Of a stretch of DNA of 64,000 nt, positions 32,266 through 41,250 are shown piece by piece. How positions within the stretch are numbered: the first letter of the stretch is position 1; each line of letters opens with the position of its first letter. Location of the stretch: NCBI RefSeq assembly GCF_031426495.1, contig NZ_JANPLK010000042.1, positions 1 through 64,000 of the forward strand. Direction: 5' to 3'. Source of the stretch: Gemmatimonas sp. Lineage in GTDB: Bacteria > Gemmatimonadota > Gemmatimonadetes > Gemmatimonadales > Gemmatimonadaceae. The notes under the pieces were generated by a model. The model did no database searches. It had not been told where the DNA came from and saw only the letters and a list, made by a program, of their open reading frames with translations. A program made the translations under genes and the position numbers.

Positions 32266-33548
32266 GCCGGGACCTGCTGCTGCGCGGCGGACGTATTGTC
32301 GACCCGTCGCAGGGAATGGACACCATCGGTGACGTGCTGCTACGCGATGGTCGCGTGGAGTCGTGTGGAAGTGGCATCGGAACACCTGATGGCGCCGAGG
32401 TCATCGACGTGAGTGGCCTGGTCGTCACCCCGGGTATGCTCGATGTGCATATCCACTTGCGCGAACCGGGCCGGGAAGACGTGGAAACCATCGCCACCGG
32501 CGCACACAGCGCGGCGGCCGGTGGATTCACCGGCGTCTGCGCGATGCCGAATACCAAGCCCGTCACCGACAATCAGGCGGTCGTCGGCTTCGTGAAGCGT
32601 CAGGGTGAGGCCGCTGGCTATGCGCGCGTGTACCCGTACGGCGCGATCTCCGTGGGGCAGAAGGGCGAGACGCTCGCCGAAATCGCCGAGATGGTCGGCG
32701 CGGGCGCCGTCGCCTTCAGCGATGACGGCAAGCCCGTGGAAAGTGCGCAACTCATGCGCACCGCCCTAGAGTATGCGCGCGCCTTCAACGTGCCCATCGC
32801 CGAACATTGCGAGGATATGACGCTCGCGCGCGGCGGCAGCATGAACGAAGGCATCATGAGCGCCAAGCTCGGTCTCAAGGGCATTCCAGCCGAAGCCGAA
32901 GAGATCTACGTCATCCGCGATATCCTGCTCGCCAAGCGCACAGGCGGCCATATCCACCTGTGCCATCTCAGCACCAAGGGCTCCGTGGAGCTCGTGCGCT
33001 GGGGCAAGGAACGCGGCATCAACGTCACGTCGGAAGTGTGCTCGCACCACATCTCGCTCACTGAAGATGCGGTCGAAGGCTACAACACCAACGCGAAGAT
33101 GAATCCGCCGCTACGGACCGCGGCCGATGTCGAAGCGCTGCAGCAAGGCCTCGCCGACGGCACCATCGACCTGCTCGTCACTGATCATGCACCGCACCAC
33201 TACGACGAGAAGGAACGCGAGTTCGCCGACGCGCCCAACGGCATCGTCGGTCTCGAGACGGCGCTGGCGATCAACTGCACGTATCTGCTGCATCGCGGGG
33301 TCATGACCATGTCGCAGATGGTCGACGCGATGAGCTGCAAGCCGGCCAAGGTCTTCCATCTGCCCGGCGGAACGCTGGCCCGGGGCAGCCTCGGCGACGT
33401 GACCGTGTTCGATCCGAATCGCATCTGGACCGTCGATCCGAAGGCGTTCAAGTCGAAGGGCCGCAATACGCCCTACGGCGGCCGCCAGCTCACCGGACAG
33501 GCCCGCCTCACCGTCGTCGGTGGCCGCGTCGTGTATCGCGCCGACTGA
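32262..33548 (+). CDS. pyrC: Dihydroorotase
   Basis: A 428-residue type I dihydroorotase (amidohydrolase family), which cyclises carbamoyl aspartate to dihydroorotate. Zinc ligands are visible as His63 and His65 in DVHIHLREPG. Further landmarks: CAMPNTKPVTD near 105-115, CSHHISLTED with the ligand His, and TDHAPHHYDEKE with the catalytic Asp. In this class dihydroorotase often forms a complex with aspartate carbamoyltransferase, consistent with the 4-base overlap with pyrB. Last certain member of the pyr operon. Confidence 0.95.
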   Translation: MSRDLLLRGGRIVDPSQGMDTIGDVLLRDGRVESCGSGIGTPDGAEVIDVSGLVVTPGMLDVHIHLREPGREDVETIATGAHSAAAGGFTGVCAMPNTKPVTDNQAVVGFVKRQGEAAGYARVYPYGAISVGQKGETLAEIAEMVGAGAVAFSDDGKPVESAQLMRTALEYARAFNVPIAEHCEDMTLARGGSMNEGIMSAKLGLKGIPAEAEEIYVIRDILLAKRTGGHIHLCHLSTKGSVELVRWGKERGINVTSEVCSHHISLTEDAVEGYNTNAKMNPPLRTAADVEALQQGLADGTIDLLVTDHAPHHYDEKEREFADAPNGIVGLETALAINCTYLLHRGVMTMSQMVDAMSCKPAKVFHLPGGTLARGSLGDVTVFDPNRIWTVDPKAFKSKGRNTPYGGRQLTGQARLTVVGGRVVYRAD

Positions 33549-33555
33549 GCCGACG

Positions 33556-34263
33556 GTGATCGACGAGCACGGACTGCGCGTCATGCTGGCCGCCGCCTGC
33601 CGGCGCCTGCATGCGCGCGGCCTGCTGGCCGGAGCGGAGGGGAATCTCTCCTGCCGGCTGCCCGACGGCGATCTGCTGGTCACCGCCAGCGGCGTGGATA
33701 AAGGGGCCATCGACCACACTCATGTCGTCCGGGTTCACGCCGACGGCACGCCCTGTCACGAGGAACGAGCGCAGGCGCTGCCGGGTGACCCCCGTACGCG
33801 TGACACCACCTGCCGCCCCTCGTCGGAATTGGGGATGCATCTCGCCTGCTATGCGGCTCGCGCCGACGTCCGGGCGATCGTGCATGCCCATCCCCCGGCA
33901 GCCACCGGGTTTGCCGCCGCCGGGATCCCAATCCCCGCCGACGTCTTGCCGGAGGTGCCCGTCGTCGTGGGGCCGATTGCGTTGGTGCCCTATGGGCGCC
34001 CGGGCACACCGGCCCTCGCCGACGCCATGCGTCCGTTTCTCGCGACCCACGAAGTCTTCCTGTTGGCGAACCACGGCGTCACCGCCCTCGGCACCTCGAT
34101 CGAGGAAGCGTTACTGCGCATGGAAACCGTGGAGCAATCCGCCCGCATTCTCACCGTGGCGCGCCTGTTGGGCGGCGCCCAGTCGCTCCCTCCAACCGAA
34201 GCGGCCGTGCTTGCTTCACTGCATCCCCGGTACGAGGATGCATCGCGGACGAACAGCACCTGA
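33556..34263 (+). CDS. Class II aldolase/adducin-family protein
   Basis: Start taken at GTG 33556, seven bases after pyrC, giving 235 residues, typical for this family. Features: EGNLSCRLPDGDLLVTASGVDKG near the N-terminus, the catalytic Glu in RPSSELGMHL, the zinc ligands in VHAHPPAA and the third in LLANHGVTALG. Members include L-fuculose-phosphate and L-ribulose-phosphate aldolases and methylthioribulose-phosphate dehydratase. The sequence does not single out one of these. It may be cotranscribed with the pyr genes because of the tight spacing, without an obvious metabolic link. Confidence 0.85.
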   Translation: MIDEHGLRVMLAAACRRLHARGLLAGAEGNLSCRLPDGDLLVTASGVDKGAIDHTHVVRVHADGTPCHEERAQALPGDPRTRDTTCRPSSELGMHLACYAARADVRAIVHAHPPAATGFAAAGIPIPADVLPEVPVVVGPIALVPYGRPGTPALADAMRPFLATHEVFLLANHGVTALGTSIEEALLRMETVEQSARILTVARLLGGAQSLPPTEAAVLASLHPRYEDASRTNST

Positions 34264-34364
34264 CGTAACATTGCGACCTGCGTCACACATGGCTGTGATT
34301 CACCTCGGCCATATTCGTCAGGTTCGCATCTGGAGTCGGTTCGTTCATTCAGCAGCGCCCTCAC

Positions 34365-35474
34365 ATGACGGAGTCTCGCGCAGTGTCCATCGACGAAGTC
34401 CGGTCGCTCGTTGCCGAGCGGCAACGCTATGATGACTGGTTGACCGCGCTCGACGCGCGTCGCGCGGAGACACCGAGCCGCGTGTTTGACCGCGTCCACG
34501 GCGACTACGTGGCGCGTCGCGATGCCGTGATGGGGCAGCTCCGTGAACACGTCGGCGCGCTCTCCACGCATGGCGATGAGCTCGACCGTCGGCTCAGCAC
34601 ACTCGAGGCCGAGCTGGCCACGCTCGAAGACGAACGGGTCGAAGCCATGCTTCGCACCGCCGTTGGCGAATACGACGACAATCGCTGGGAAACGGTCCGT
34701 CAGGACGTCGAAACCAAGATCGCCTCACTCGGCGAACAGCGCGGCGGCCTGCTCACCGAGATCGACGAGATCCGCACCTTGCTCGCGAGCGCAACGAGCG
34801 AGCCTCCGGCCGCCGATGTTGAGGCGCCGGCCGAGGAACTCACGAGCGAGGCGCCAGTCGAGGCGCCAGGCGAGATGGATTCGGTGCGCCCGATCTTCGC
34901 GACGGGCGATTTGGCGGCCATCGAGCCGCCCGTAGCCTCCGCGGCGGAACCCTTCGCTGACGTTGACATCGCCTTCGGCGGCACGCCCGACGTGATGGCA
35001 GACGTGCGCCTGGTGACCGAGATGCCCGAGCTGGTGCCGACCACGTCGCCAACCTCACAGCCGACGGCCGACCAGTCCTCGACCGAGTTTGACGACGCCC
35101 TGGCGATGTTCGCCGACAGCACGGGCACGCCTGATCCGACCTTTACCCGGTCCCTCGAAGGCATCGAGGTCGAGCTCGATGTCCACGGCGCCTCGTCGAT
35201 GTCCGCGCCGTCCGCATCGCAGGCCAACACCGCGACCGCGACCCCGGCGAACTCGGTCCCGGTGGATGCCGGTGATACCTTCGACGACCTCGCGTTCCTG
35301 CGGTCCGTGATTGACCCCACGCCCGCCGCTTCCGCACCGGGCGTGTCGTCGGTCCCGACGGCCGCCCCGACCAACGAGCCGCTCAAGACACTGCGCTGCA
35401 CTGAATGCGGCACCATGAACCTGCCGACCGAGTGGTACTGCGAGCGTTGTGGTGGAGAACTCGCCGCGTTCTGA
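34365..35474 (+). CDS. Hypothetical coiled-coil protein with C-terminal zinc ribbon
   Basis: A 369-residue protein. Residues ~45-140 form a heptad-rich coiled coil (HGDELDRRLSTLEAELATLE). Residues ~140-335 are an acidic Ala/Pro/Thr-rich, probably disordered region. The last 25 residues form a CxxC-x10-CxxC zinc ribbon with Cys345, Cys348, Cys359 and Cys362. There is no enzyme motif, signal peptide or membrane segment. Such three-part proteins (coil, disordered linker, ribbon) tend to be scaffold or nucleic-acid-associated, but no function can be assigned. It ends 19 bases before a strong hairpin shared with the convergent rpsT gene. Confidence 0.7.
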   Translation: MTESRAVSIDEVRSLVAERQRYDDWLTALDARRAETPSRVFDRVHGDYVARRDAVMGQLREHVGALSTHGDELDRRLSTLEAELATLEDERVEAMLRTAVGEYDDNRWETVRQDVETKIASLGEQRGGLLTEIDEIRTLLASATSEPPAADVEAPAEELTSEAPVEAPGEMDSVRPIFATGDLAAIEPPVASAAEPFADVDIAFGGTPDVMADVRLVTEMPELVPTTSPTSQPTADQSSTEFDDALAMFADSTGTPDPTFTRSLEGIEVELDVHGASSMSAPSASQANTATATPANSVPVDAGDTFDDLAFLRSVIDPTPAASAPGVSSVPTAAPTNEPLKTLRCTECGTMNLPTEWYCERCGGELAAF

Positions 35475-35493
35475 CGCGTTGCGAGCCACCATC

Positions 35494-35534
35494 ACGACGA
35501 AGGGCCGGACTCACAGAGTCCGGCCCTTCGTCGT
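35494..35534. terminator. Bidirectional hairpin terminator between the zinc-ribbon gene and rpsT
   Basis: A 19-bp perfect stem (left arm 35494-35512, right arm 35516-35534) with a 3-base loop ACA lies between two convergent genes, 20 bases from each. The stem is G+C-rich at the top. No run of T follows on either strand, so it is an I-shaped terminator without a U-tract or a transcript-end protecting structure. Confidence 0.75.
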
Positions 35535-35553
35535 ACCGCAGATGTCGCGAAGC

Positions 35554-35802
35554 TTACGCGGCCGCGGCGTTGGCGGCCTTCGCCAGCTTGCTCTTCTGAC
35601 GAGCAGCGGCGTTGCGATGGATGAGTCCCTTGCGCGCCGCACGATCAAGCAGCGAAACGGCAGACAGGCGATCATCGGCAGCAGCAGCGGCGAGCTTCGC
35701 CCGCTTGACGGCCGTACGCAGCGCCGAACGCTGCGCACGATTGCGCACTGCAGCCGCACGCGACTTCCGCAGGTCCTTCTTCGCGGACTTGATATTCGGC
35801 AC
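35554..35802 (-). CDS. rpsT: 30S ribosomal protein S20
   Basis: An 82-residue, strongly basic protein starting at GTG 35802 (MPNIKSAKKDLRKSRAA in effect), with GGGGAG upstream. The opening NIKSAKKDLRKS, the central RSALRTAVKRAK and the C-terminal GLIHRNAAARQKSKLAKA are diagnostic of S20, which binds 16S rRNA early in 30S assembly. It is monocistronic, transcribed from a good promoter about 90 bases upstream and ended by the shared hairpin. The roughly 80-base 5' untranslated region would leave room for S20 autoregulation, but no structure is obvious. Confidence 0.95.
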   Translation of the reverse strand: MPNIKSAKKDLRKSRAAAVRNRAQRSALRTAVKRAKLAAAAADDRLSAVSLLDRAARKGLIHRNAAARQKSKLAKAANAAAA

Positions 35803-35889
35803 GGAAAACTCCCCAGCAGGTAGAATCGGTAAGTTCGAAAACGACAGTGAGGTGAGGCGACGCCCCAGGCCACTGCGGACAGACCGGAA

Positions 35890-35918
35890 AACATACCCGC
35901 AAAGAGGGCGGCGGTCAA
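35890..35918 (-). promoter_or_regulatory. Sigma-70-type promoter of rpsT
   Basis: On the minus strand: -35 TTGACC (35918-35913), spacer of exactly 17 bases, -10 TATGTT (35895-35890). Both hexamers are close to consensus and correctly oriented for rpsT, with the start near 35883. Confidence 0.65.
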
Positions 35919-35951
35919 GAACCCCCTGCATCTCTGGCCACCGCCTGCGCT

Positions 35952-35980
35952 TTGACACCCGACCCACCCTGGGCTACCTT
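35952..35980 (+). promoter_or_regulatory. Sigma-70-type promoter of the M50-scpAB-rluB operon
   Basis: On the plus strand: -35 TTGACA (35952-35957, perfect consensus), 17-base spacer, -10 TACCTT (35975-35980). It is divergent from the rpsT promoter, with about 34 bases between the two -35 boxes, and lies about 95 bases before the M50 protease start. Confidence 0.6.
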
Positions 35981-36074
35981 CCAGTTCGTACTTGCTTGCA
36001 TTCGCGTCCTGCGCGGGTTGACCGGAACCGGCCCTCCGCCGCCCTCCTGGCGCCCTTTCCCAATCGCCGCTGCG

Positions 36075-36755
36075 GTGGATTCTACACAGCAACTCGTCCT
36101 CATCGCACCCGTGTTGCTCTTCTCGATGGTCGCCCACGAGTATGCGCACGGCTATGCGGCGTTCAAGCAAGGGGACATGACGGCGTACCAGCTCGGGCGC
36201 CTCACCTGGAATCCCCTCAAACACATCGATCCGTTCATGACCATCATTCTCCCGGTCATGCTCGCGCTCATCGGTGCGCCCATCTTTGGCGGCGCCAAGC
36301 CGGTCCCCGTCAATCCTCGCAACTATCGCCACTACCGCCGCGGCGACATCATCGTCTCGCTGGCCGGTGTCGCCACCAACGTGGCCATCGCCATCCTGAT
36401 TGTGCCCCTCATCGTCCTCGTAGGGCTGCTCGGACAGTATGTTCCGTCACTTATCAGACCCCTCGGCGTGCTGCAACAAATGCTCGCCGCCGGTATCTTC
36501 ATCAATCTGATTCTCGCGGCGTTCAATCTGATCCCGATTCCGCCGCTCGATGGATCGCACGTCTTCAAGTATTTGCTCCCCCCGAAGTGGTCGCTCCAGT
36601 ACCAGCGCCTTGGGGGAGTCGGACTGCTGTTGCTCTTCGCCGTGCTCTCGTTCGCCCGGCCGCTTGTGAATATCTGGTTGGCACCCGCATACATTCTGCG
36701 AGCGCTCGCCGAGCAGTTCTACTTCCCGTACATGCTGCCCAACCCCTTCGCGTGA
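36075..36755 (+). CDS. Site-2-protease-like M50 membrane metalloprotease
   Basis: Start at GTG 36075 (MDSTQQLVLIAPVLLF), 226 residues, the usual size for the short M50B group. The zinc motif HEYAH is at 21-25 in the first membrane helix. The third ligand region NLIPIPPLDGSH lies near 152-163. There are about five or six membrane segments. These proteases cut membrane-embedded substrates. The stand-alone short form next to scpA/scpB is common in many bacteria but its substrate is unknown. First gene of the operon with scpA, scpB and rluB, preceded by a near-consensus promoter. Confidence 0.88.
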   Translation: MDSTQQLVLIAPVLLFSMVAHEYAHGYAAFKQGDMTAYQLGRLTWNPLKHIDPFMTIILPVMLALIGAPIFGGAKPVPVNPRNYRHYRRGDIIVSLAGVATNVAIAILIVPLIVLVGLLGQYVPSLIRPLGVLQQMLAAGIFINLILAAFNLIPIPPLDGSHVFKYLLPPKWSLQYQRLGGVGLLLLFAVLSFARPLVNIWLAPAYILRALAEQFYFPYMLPNPFA

Positions 36756-36762
36756 AGGCCGC

Positions 36763-37512
36763 GTGATCGCTCCGAATTTCCGCTACGCCGAACACTCGGC
36801 GCCCTCCTTTGTCGTTGAGCTGAGCCACTTCACCGGCCCGCTCGATCTGCTGCTGTCGCTCATCCGCGATGAACAGCTCGACATTTACGACATCCCCATT
36901 GCCCGCATCGCCGAGCAGTTCCTGGCGCGCATCAGCACGCTCGGACTCGACGAAGCGGCCGATTATCTCGAGATGGCCGCCCGACTGCTCCGCATCAAAG
37001 CGCAGATGCTGCTCCCGCGGGCCGATGGCGAGGAAGCGTGGGAAGATCCCCGCGCCGAACTCGTACGTCGATTGCTCGAGTATCAGCAGATGCGCGAAGT
37101 CGTCGATCTGCTCGAGCGTCGCGGAGAAGAGCGTCGTCATCAGTTCCCGCGTCGCTGGGTGCCGCAAGCGGCCGACATCACGCCCATCAACGCGCCGCTG
37201 TCTCTCTCGCTCGGCGAGCTGCTGGCGGCCGTCGATCGCGTGCTGCGCACGACGAAGGAACCCGCGCTGCACGAGGTCATCCCGCGTGCCCTCGATGTCG
37301 CGGGCGCCATGGTCACCGTGCGTGCGGTGCTCGCCATGCGGCGTTCGGCCCGTTGGTTCGATATGGTTGGTCGCGACGCCGAGCCCTGGCAGATTCTGTC
37401 GGTGTTGCTCGCGTTGCTTGAAATGGCGAAGCTCGGTGAACTGCGGATCGCGCAGCATCATGCCTTTGCCTCTGTGGAGATCCGTCGTGACGCCGTTAGC
37501 GAAGCTGCTTGA
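36763..37512 (+). CDS. scpA: Segregation and condensation protein ScpA
   Basis: A 249-residue kleisin starting at GTG 36763. The N-terminal SMC-binding region is recognisable (FTGPLDLLLSLIRDEQLDIYDIPIARIAEQ-type sequence, residues ~22-52), then MAARLLRIKAQMLLPR, a linker, and a C-terminal winged-helix (AVLAMRRSARWFDMVG, LLALLEMAKLGELRIAQ). ScpA bridges the two SMC heads and binds ScpB, condensing the nucleoid in the cytosol. It overlaps scpB by 26 bases. Confidence 0.93.
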   Translation: MIAPNFRYAEHSAPSFVVELSHFTGPLDLLLSLIRDEQLDIYDIPIARIAEQFLARISTLGLDEAADYLEMAARLLRIKAQMLLPRADGEEAWEDPRAELVRRLLEYQQMREVVDLLERRGEERRHQFPRRWVPQAADITPINAPLSLSLGELLAAVDRVLRTTKEPALHEVIPRALDVAGAMVTVRAVLAMRRSARWFDMVGRDAEPWQILSVLLALLEMAKLGELRIAQHHAFASVEIRRDAVSEAA

Positions 37513-38041
37513 AGCCGCCCTGTTCGCCGCCCCGCGCCCCATTGCCATGGAAGCGCTGGCGGCGTTGGACGTCGAATCGAGTCCCGCCGCAGTAGCCGCG
37601 GCGCTCGATGAACTGCGCGAGCACTACGACGTCGACGGACATGGCGTCGAACTGGTCGAGCAGGGAGGCGGCTGGCAGATCCTCACGCGCGCCGAATTCG
37701 CCGAAGCCATTGAGCGCGCGCAGGTCGCCGTCCGGCCGCAGCGACTCTCCGCCGCCGCGCTCGAAACGCTCGCCATCATCGCCTATCGCCAGCCCATCGG
37801 CCGTGCCGAAATCGAAGAAATCCGCGGCGTTGCCGTGGGCTCCGTGCTGAAGTCGCTCCACGAGCGCGGGCTCATCGACATCGTCGGGCGCAGCGAGGGC
37901 ATCGGCCGTCCGCTGCTGTACGGAACCACCTCTCAGTTCCTCGAGCAGTTTGCGTTGCGACACCTGGAAGAACTCCCGCGCGCCGATGAGTTGGCGATCG
38001 CCCTGCGTGGCGCCGGTAACACAGCCGTCGTGCCGGAGTGA
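37487..38041 (+). CDS. scpB: Segregation and condensation protein ScpB
   Basis: Start at GTG 37487 (MTPLAKLLEAALFAAPRP), 184 residues. Two winged-helix domains: residues 1-80, and 85-170 with the hallmark LSAAALETLAIIAYRQPIGR and IEEIRGVAVGSVLKSLHERGLI. ScpB dimers bind ScpA and complete the SMC-ScpAB condensin. It overlaps scpA at the start and the pseudouridine synthase at the end (GTGA 38038-38041), so the three are translationally coupled. Confidence 0.93.
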   Translation: MTPLAKLLEAALFAAPRPIAMEALAALDVESSPAAVAAALDELREHYDVDGHGVELVEQGGGWQILTRAEFAEAIERAQVAVRPQRLSAAALETLAIIAYRQPIGRAEIEEIRGVAVGSVLKSLHERGLIDIVGRSEGIGRPLLYGTTSQFLEQFALRHLEELPRADELAIALRGAGNTAVVPE

Positions 38042-39099
38042 CCAAGCCCCCGAAGAAGACGGCCGCCGAGAAGAAGGGCGAGTACCGCCGCGGCACACAG
38101 AAGAAAACACCCAAAGGCCCCTCGGCTCGTGGGGCCGCCGCTCGCGCTGCCAACGACAAGCGCGGGGTCCCGTCGGTCGCCAAGCCAAAGCCCCCGCGTG
38201 AGCGGAGCGTGCGCGATGCGGAGTCGCGCGACACCGCGCCACGCGACACCGCACCACGCGAGAAGCCGGTGCGCGATCGGAGTGGAGCGGGGTCCTCCAA
38301 GCGTCGTGTCAAGCCGCAGCGCTCGGCCGATGCGCCGCCCTCCAAGGCCGGTGGCACCGTCAAGGCCGACCGCGAAGGCCCCATGCGCGTGCAGCGGGCC
38401 CTCGCCCGGGCCGGCGTGGTGTCGCGCCGCGGTGCCGACCAGGCCGTGGCCGAAGGACGCGTGCAGGTCAACGGAGCGATCGCGACCGTCGGACAGGTCG
38501 TTGATCCCTTCCGCGACGTCATCGTGCTCGATGGGACGCCGGTCATCACGCGCGTCACGTCGCACACCTGGATCGTGGTCCACAAGCCGGCGGCGGTCAT
38601 GACGACCCGCAAGGATCCCGAGGGACGCACCACCGTGTTCGATCTCGTCGACGACGTTCCGGGACTCGTGTACGTGGGGCGCCTCGATTTCATGACCGAA
38701 GGCGTGCTGCTGCTCACCACCGACGGTCGCGCCGCGCACGCGCTCACACACCCCAGCAATGAGGTGGAGCGCACGTACGTCGCCACGGTGCGCGGTGATG
38801 CCGTCACCGCCGCCAAGGTCGCCCGCCGCGGTGTCCAGCTCGAAGACGGACTGGTCGTCCCCCGTGAGGTGGTCGCCCACCCGCTCGGCGGACGTCGCTG
38901 GGCCCTCGAGATTACCATCGCCGAGGGCAAGACGCACGAAGTCCGTCGCCTCTGTGATGCGCTCGAACTCGAAGTGGAGCGCCTGGTGCGCACGCGGTTC
39001 GGTCCCGTGCGGCTCGGGGATTTGCCACCGGGCGGGGCCCGGGCCCTCAACAGCACCGAGCGCGAAGTACTCGAAGCCCTCATGGTCGGCGGCAAGTAG
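38038..39099 (+). CDS. 23S rRNA pseudouridine synthase, RluB/RsuA family
   Basis: A 353-residue enzyme starting at GTG 38038. Residues 1-115 are a long Lys/Arg/Ala/Pro-rich disordered extension, unusual in length. An S4 RNA-binding domain spans ~116-165 (MRVQRALARAGVVSRRGADQ). The catalytic domain contains HKPAAVMTTRKDPEGR and VGRLDFMTEG, with catalytic Asp217. The RsuA/RluB/E/F group makes pseudouridine in 23S or 16S rRNA. The operon position after scpB matches RluB in other bacteria, so RluB is the best guess. Confidence 0.9.
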   Translation: MTKPPKKTAAEKKGEYRRGTQKKTPKGPSARGAAARAANDKRGVPSVAKPKPPRERSVRDAESRDTAPRDTAPREKPVRDRSGAGSSKRRVKPQRSADAPPSKAGGTVKADREGPMRVQRALARAGVVSRRGADQAVAEGRVQVNGAIATVGQVVDPFRDVIVLDGTPVITRVTSHTWIVVHKPAAVMTTRKDPEGRTTVFDLVDDVPGLVYVGRLDFMTEGVLLLTTDGRAAHALTHPSNEVERTYVATVRGDAVTAAKVARRGVQLEDGLVVPREVVAHPLGGRRWALEITIAEGKTHEVRRLCDALELEVERLVRTRFGPVRLGDLPPGGARALNSTEREVLEALMVGGK

Positions 39100-39223
39100 A
39101 ACCGTCGGAACGTGCCACCTGGCCACATGAGGGAGCCCCGTGTGGGAACCCCGTAAGGGAGCAGACCGGACGCTGTCGGGTATGCTCGACGGAACGAGCC
39201 ACCCAAAAGAGGAGCAGCAGATC

Positions 39224-40198
39224 GTGACCACGAGCGTTGCCGCGTCGCAGGATGCGGCCCTGGTGCAGGGTGTCCTGCGCGAAGTCGCCAAGCGAATCGT
39301 CGGACAGGAGTACATGGTGGAGCGCCTGCTGATCGCGCTCCTCACCGGCGGTCACGTGCTCCTGGAAGGTGTGCCGGGACTCGCGAAGACGCTCACCGTG
39401 CGCACCCTCGCCGAAACGGTGCGCACGAGCTTCCAGCGTATTCAGTTTACCCCCGACCTGCTCCCCGCCGACGTCGTCGGCACGCAGATCTTCGACCAGC
39501 CCACCGGCGAATTTCGCGTCAAGCACGGGCCGATCTTCGCCAACATCATCCTCGCCGACGAAATCAATCGCGCTCCGGCCAAGGTGCAGGCCGCCCTGCT
39601 CGAAGCGATGCAGGAAAAGCAGGTCACGATCGGTGGGACCACGTATCGCTTGGCCGAACCGTTCCTCGTGCTCGCCACGCAGAACCCGATCGAGCAGGAA
39701 GGCACGTATCCGCTGCCGGAAGCGCAGGTCGACCGCTTTATGATGAAACTGCGGGTCGGCTATCCCACCCGCGCCGAGGAGAAGGAAATCCTTCGTCGCA
39801 TGGCGGGCGGTGAGAGCATCGTGGTCAATGCGATCGCCTCGCCGGAAGAATTGCTCGATGCCCGACGTCGCATTGCCGAGCTGTACATGGACGAGCGCAT
39901 CGTCGACTACATCGTCGATCTGGTCCACGCCACGCGCTCGCCAGCCGATGTCGGTGCCGCCGATCTGCGCCCGCTCATCGAATTCGGTGCGTCGCCGCGC
40001 GCCACGATTTCACTCGCCCAGGCGGCACGGGCCCACGCGTTCCTGCGCGGTCGGGCGTTCGTCACGCCCGACGACGTGAAGAGTATTGCGCCCGACGTGC
40101 TCCGCCACCGTGTGCTGACCTCGTTCGAAGCCGATGCCGAAGGCGTCACCAGCGACACCATCGTTTCGCGACTGCTCGCCGTCGTCGAAGCGCCCTGA
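39224..40198 (+). CDS. MoxR-family AAA+ ATPase
   Basis: I choose GTG 39224 (GAGGAG nine bases upstream), giving 324 residues, normal for MoxR; in-frame ATG codons further upstream add non-conserved residues. Walker A GVPGLAKT is at 49-56, Walker B ILADEINRAP near 108-117, sensor TQNPIEQEGTYPLPEAQVDR near 150, and the arginine-finger/sensor 2 region GASPRATISLAQAARA near 255. MoxR ATPases act as chaperones for VWA-domain proteins. This one heads an operon with a DUF58 protein and Bat proteins and so is the expected activator of that complex. Confidence 0.92.
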   Translation: MTTSVAASQDAALVQGVLREVAKRIVGQEYMVERLLIALLTGGHVLLEGVPGLAKTLTVRTLAETVRTSFQRIQFTPDLLPADVVGTQIFDQPTGEFRVKHGPIFANIILADEINRAPAKVQAALLEAMQEKQVTIGGTTYRLAEPFLVLATQNPIEQEGTYPLPEAQVDRFMMKLRVGYPTRAEEKEILRRMAGGESIVVNAIASPEELLDARRRIAELYMDERIVDYIVDLVHATRSPADVGAADLRPLIEFGASPRATISLAQAARAHAFLRGRAFVTPDDVKSIAPDVLRHRVLTSFEADAEGVTSDTIVSRLLAVVEAP

Positions 40199-40203
40199 TC
40201 GCC

Positions 40204-41250
40204 GTGGCGAAGTCCGACACGTCTCCGCAGCCCGGCGTGCCCGCCGCCGTGTCACCGATGTCGGTGGCACCGGCCGAAGTGCTACGGCAGGTGCGTCGCA
40301 TCGAAGTGCGAACGCGGCGGCTCGTCGATTCGCGATTCGCCGGCGAGTACCGCTCGCTCTTCAAAGGGCAGGGCATGGAGTTCGCCGAGGTCCGCGAGTA
40401 TCAGCCCGGCGACGAAGTCCGCTCGATCGACTGGAATGTGTCGGCCCGCATGGGACGCCCGTTCGTTAAGCGCTACGTCGAAGAGCGCGAGCTCACGATC
40501 ATGCTCGTCATCGACATGTCGGGCTCTTCCCGTTTCGGCACCCGCGCGCACTTCAAGCACGAACTCGCGATTGAAATGGCCGGTGTGCTGGCCCTCGCCG
40601 CCACCCGCAACAACGATCGCGTCGGGCTACTCATGTTTTCCGATCGCGTCGAACACGCGTTACCGGCCCGCAAAGGCCGCAAGCATGCGTTGCGTCTGAT
40701 CCGCGATCTCATGACCACGAATCCGGTCGGACGTGGCACCTCGGTAGCGGTCGCCGTCGATCGGCTCATGCGCTTGCTTCCGCACCGCTCGGTCGTGTTC
40801 TTCGCGTCGGACTTCCTCGCCGACGATCTCGAGAAGCCGTTGGCGCGACTCGCGCAACGTCACGACGTGATTGCCGTGACGCTCGAAGATCCGTCTGAAC
40901 GCGTGTTGCCCGACATCGGCCCGGCGCGACTGCAGGATCCAGAGTCGGGCGAGGTGATCGAGATCGACACGTCGCATCCATCGGTACGCGCCGCCTTTGC
41001 CAAGCAGGTTGGCGCCGACGACACGCTGCGACGCAAACTGTTCGGCCGACTGGGCCTCGACGAGATCGTGGTGCACACCGAGCACGGCTACGTTGATGCG
41101 CTGTTGTCGTTCTTCCGCGCCCGCACCCGTCGCCCGCATGGCGCGGTGCGCACCGGGCCGCGTGGGGCGATGGGAGATGCCGCCGGCACGGCCGCGCCGG
41201 TGCGCGCACCAATCGCGCCGGTGTCCGTCGCCGATCAGCGGAGCCGTTGA
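40204..41250 (+). CDS. DUF58 domain protein of the Bat locus
   Basis: A 348-residue protein from GTG 40204, five bases after moxR. It carries the DUF58 signature GQGMEFAEVREYQPGDEVRS followed by IDWNVSARMGRPFVKRY, then a VWA-like fold (LVIDMSGSSRFGT, MIDAS DxSxS at about residues 105-109; GRGTSVAVAVDRL). Soluble, no signal peptide; in this locus it probably docks the MoxR ATPase at the membrane face. The Pro/Arg-rich tail (about 315-348) is likely disordered. It overlaps the next start as TGATG. Confidence 0.88.
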   Translation: MAKSDTSPQPGVPAAVSPMSVAPAEVLRQVRRIEVRTRRLVDSRFAGEYRSLFKGQGMEFAEVREYQPGDEVRSIDWNVSARMGRPFVKRYVEERELTIMLVIDMSGSSRFGTRAHFKHELAIEMAGVLALAATRNNDRVGLLMFSDRVEHALPARKGRKHALRLIRDLMTTNPVGRGTSVAVAVDRLMRLLPHRSVVFFASDFLADDLEKPLARLAQRHDVIAVTLEDPSERVLPDIGPARLQDPESGEVIEIDTSHPSVRAAFAKQVGADDTLRRKLFGRLGLDEIVVHTEHGYVDALLSFFRARTRRPHGAVRTGPRGAMGDAAGTAAPVRAPIAPVSVADQRSR

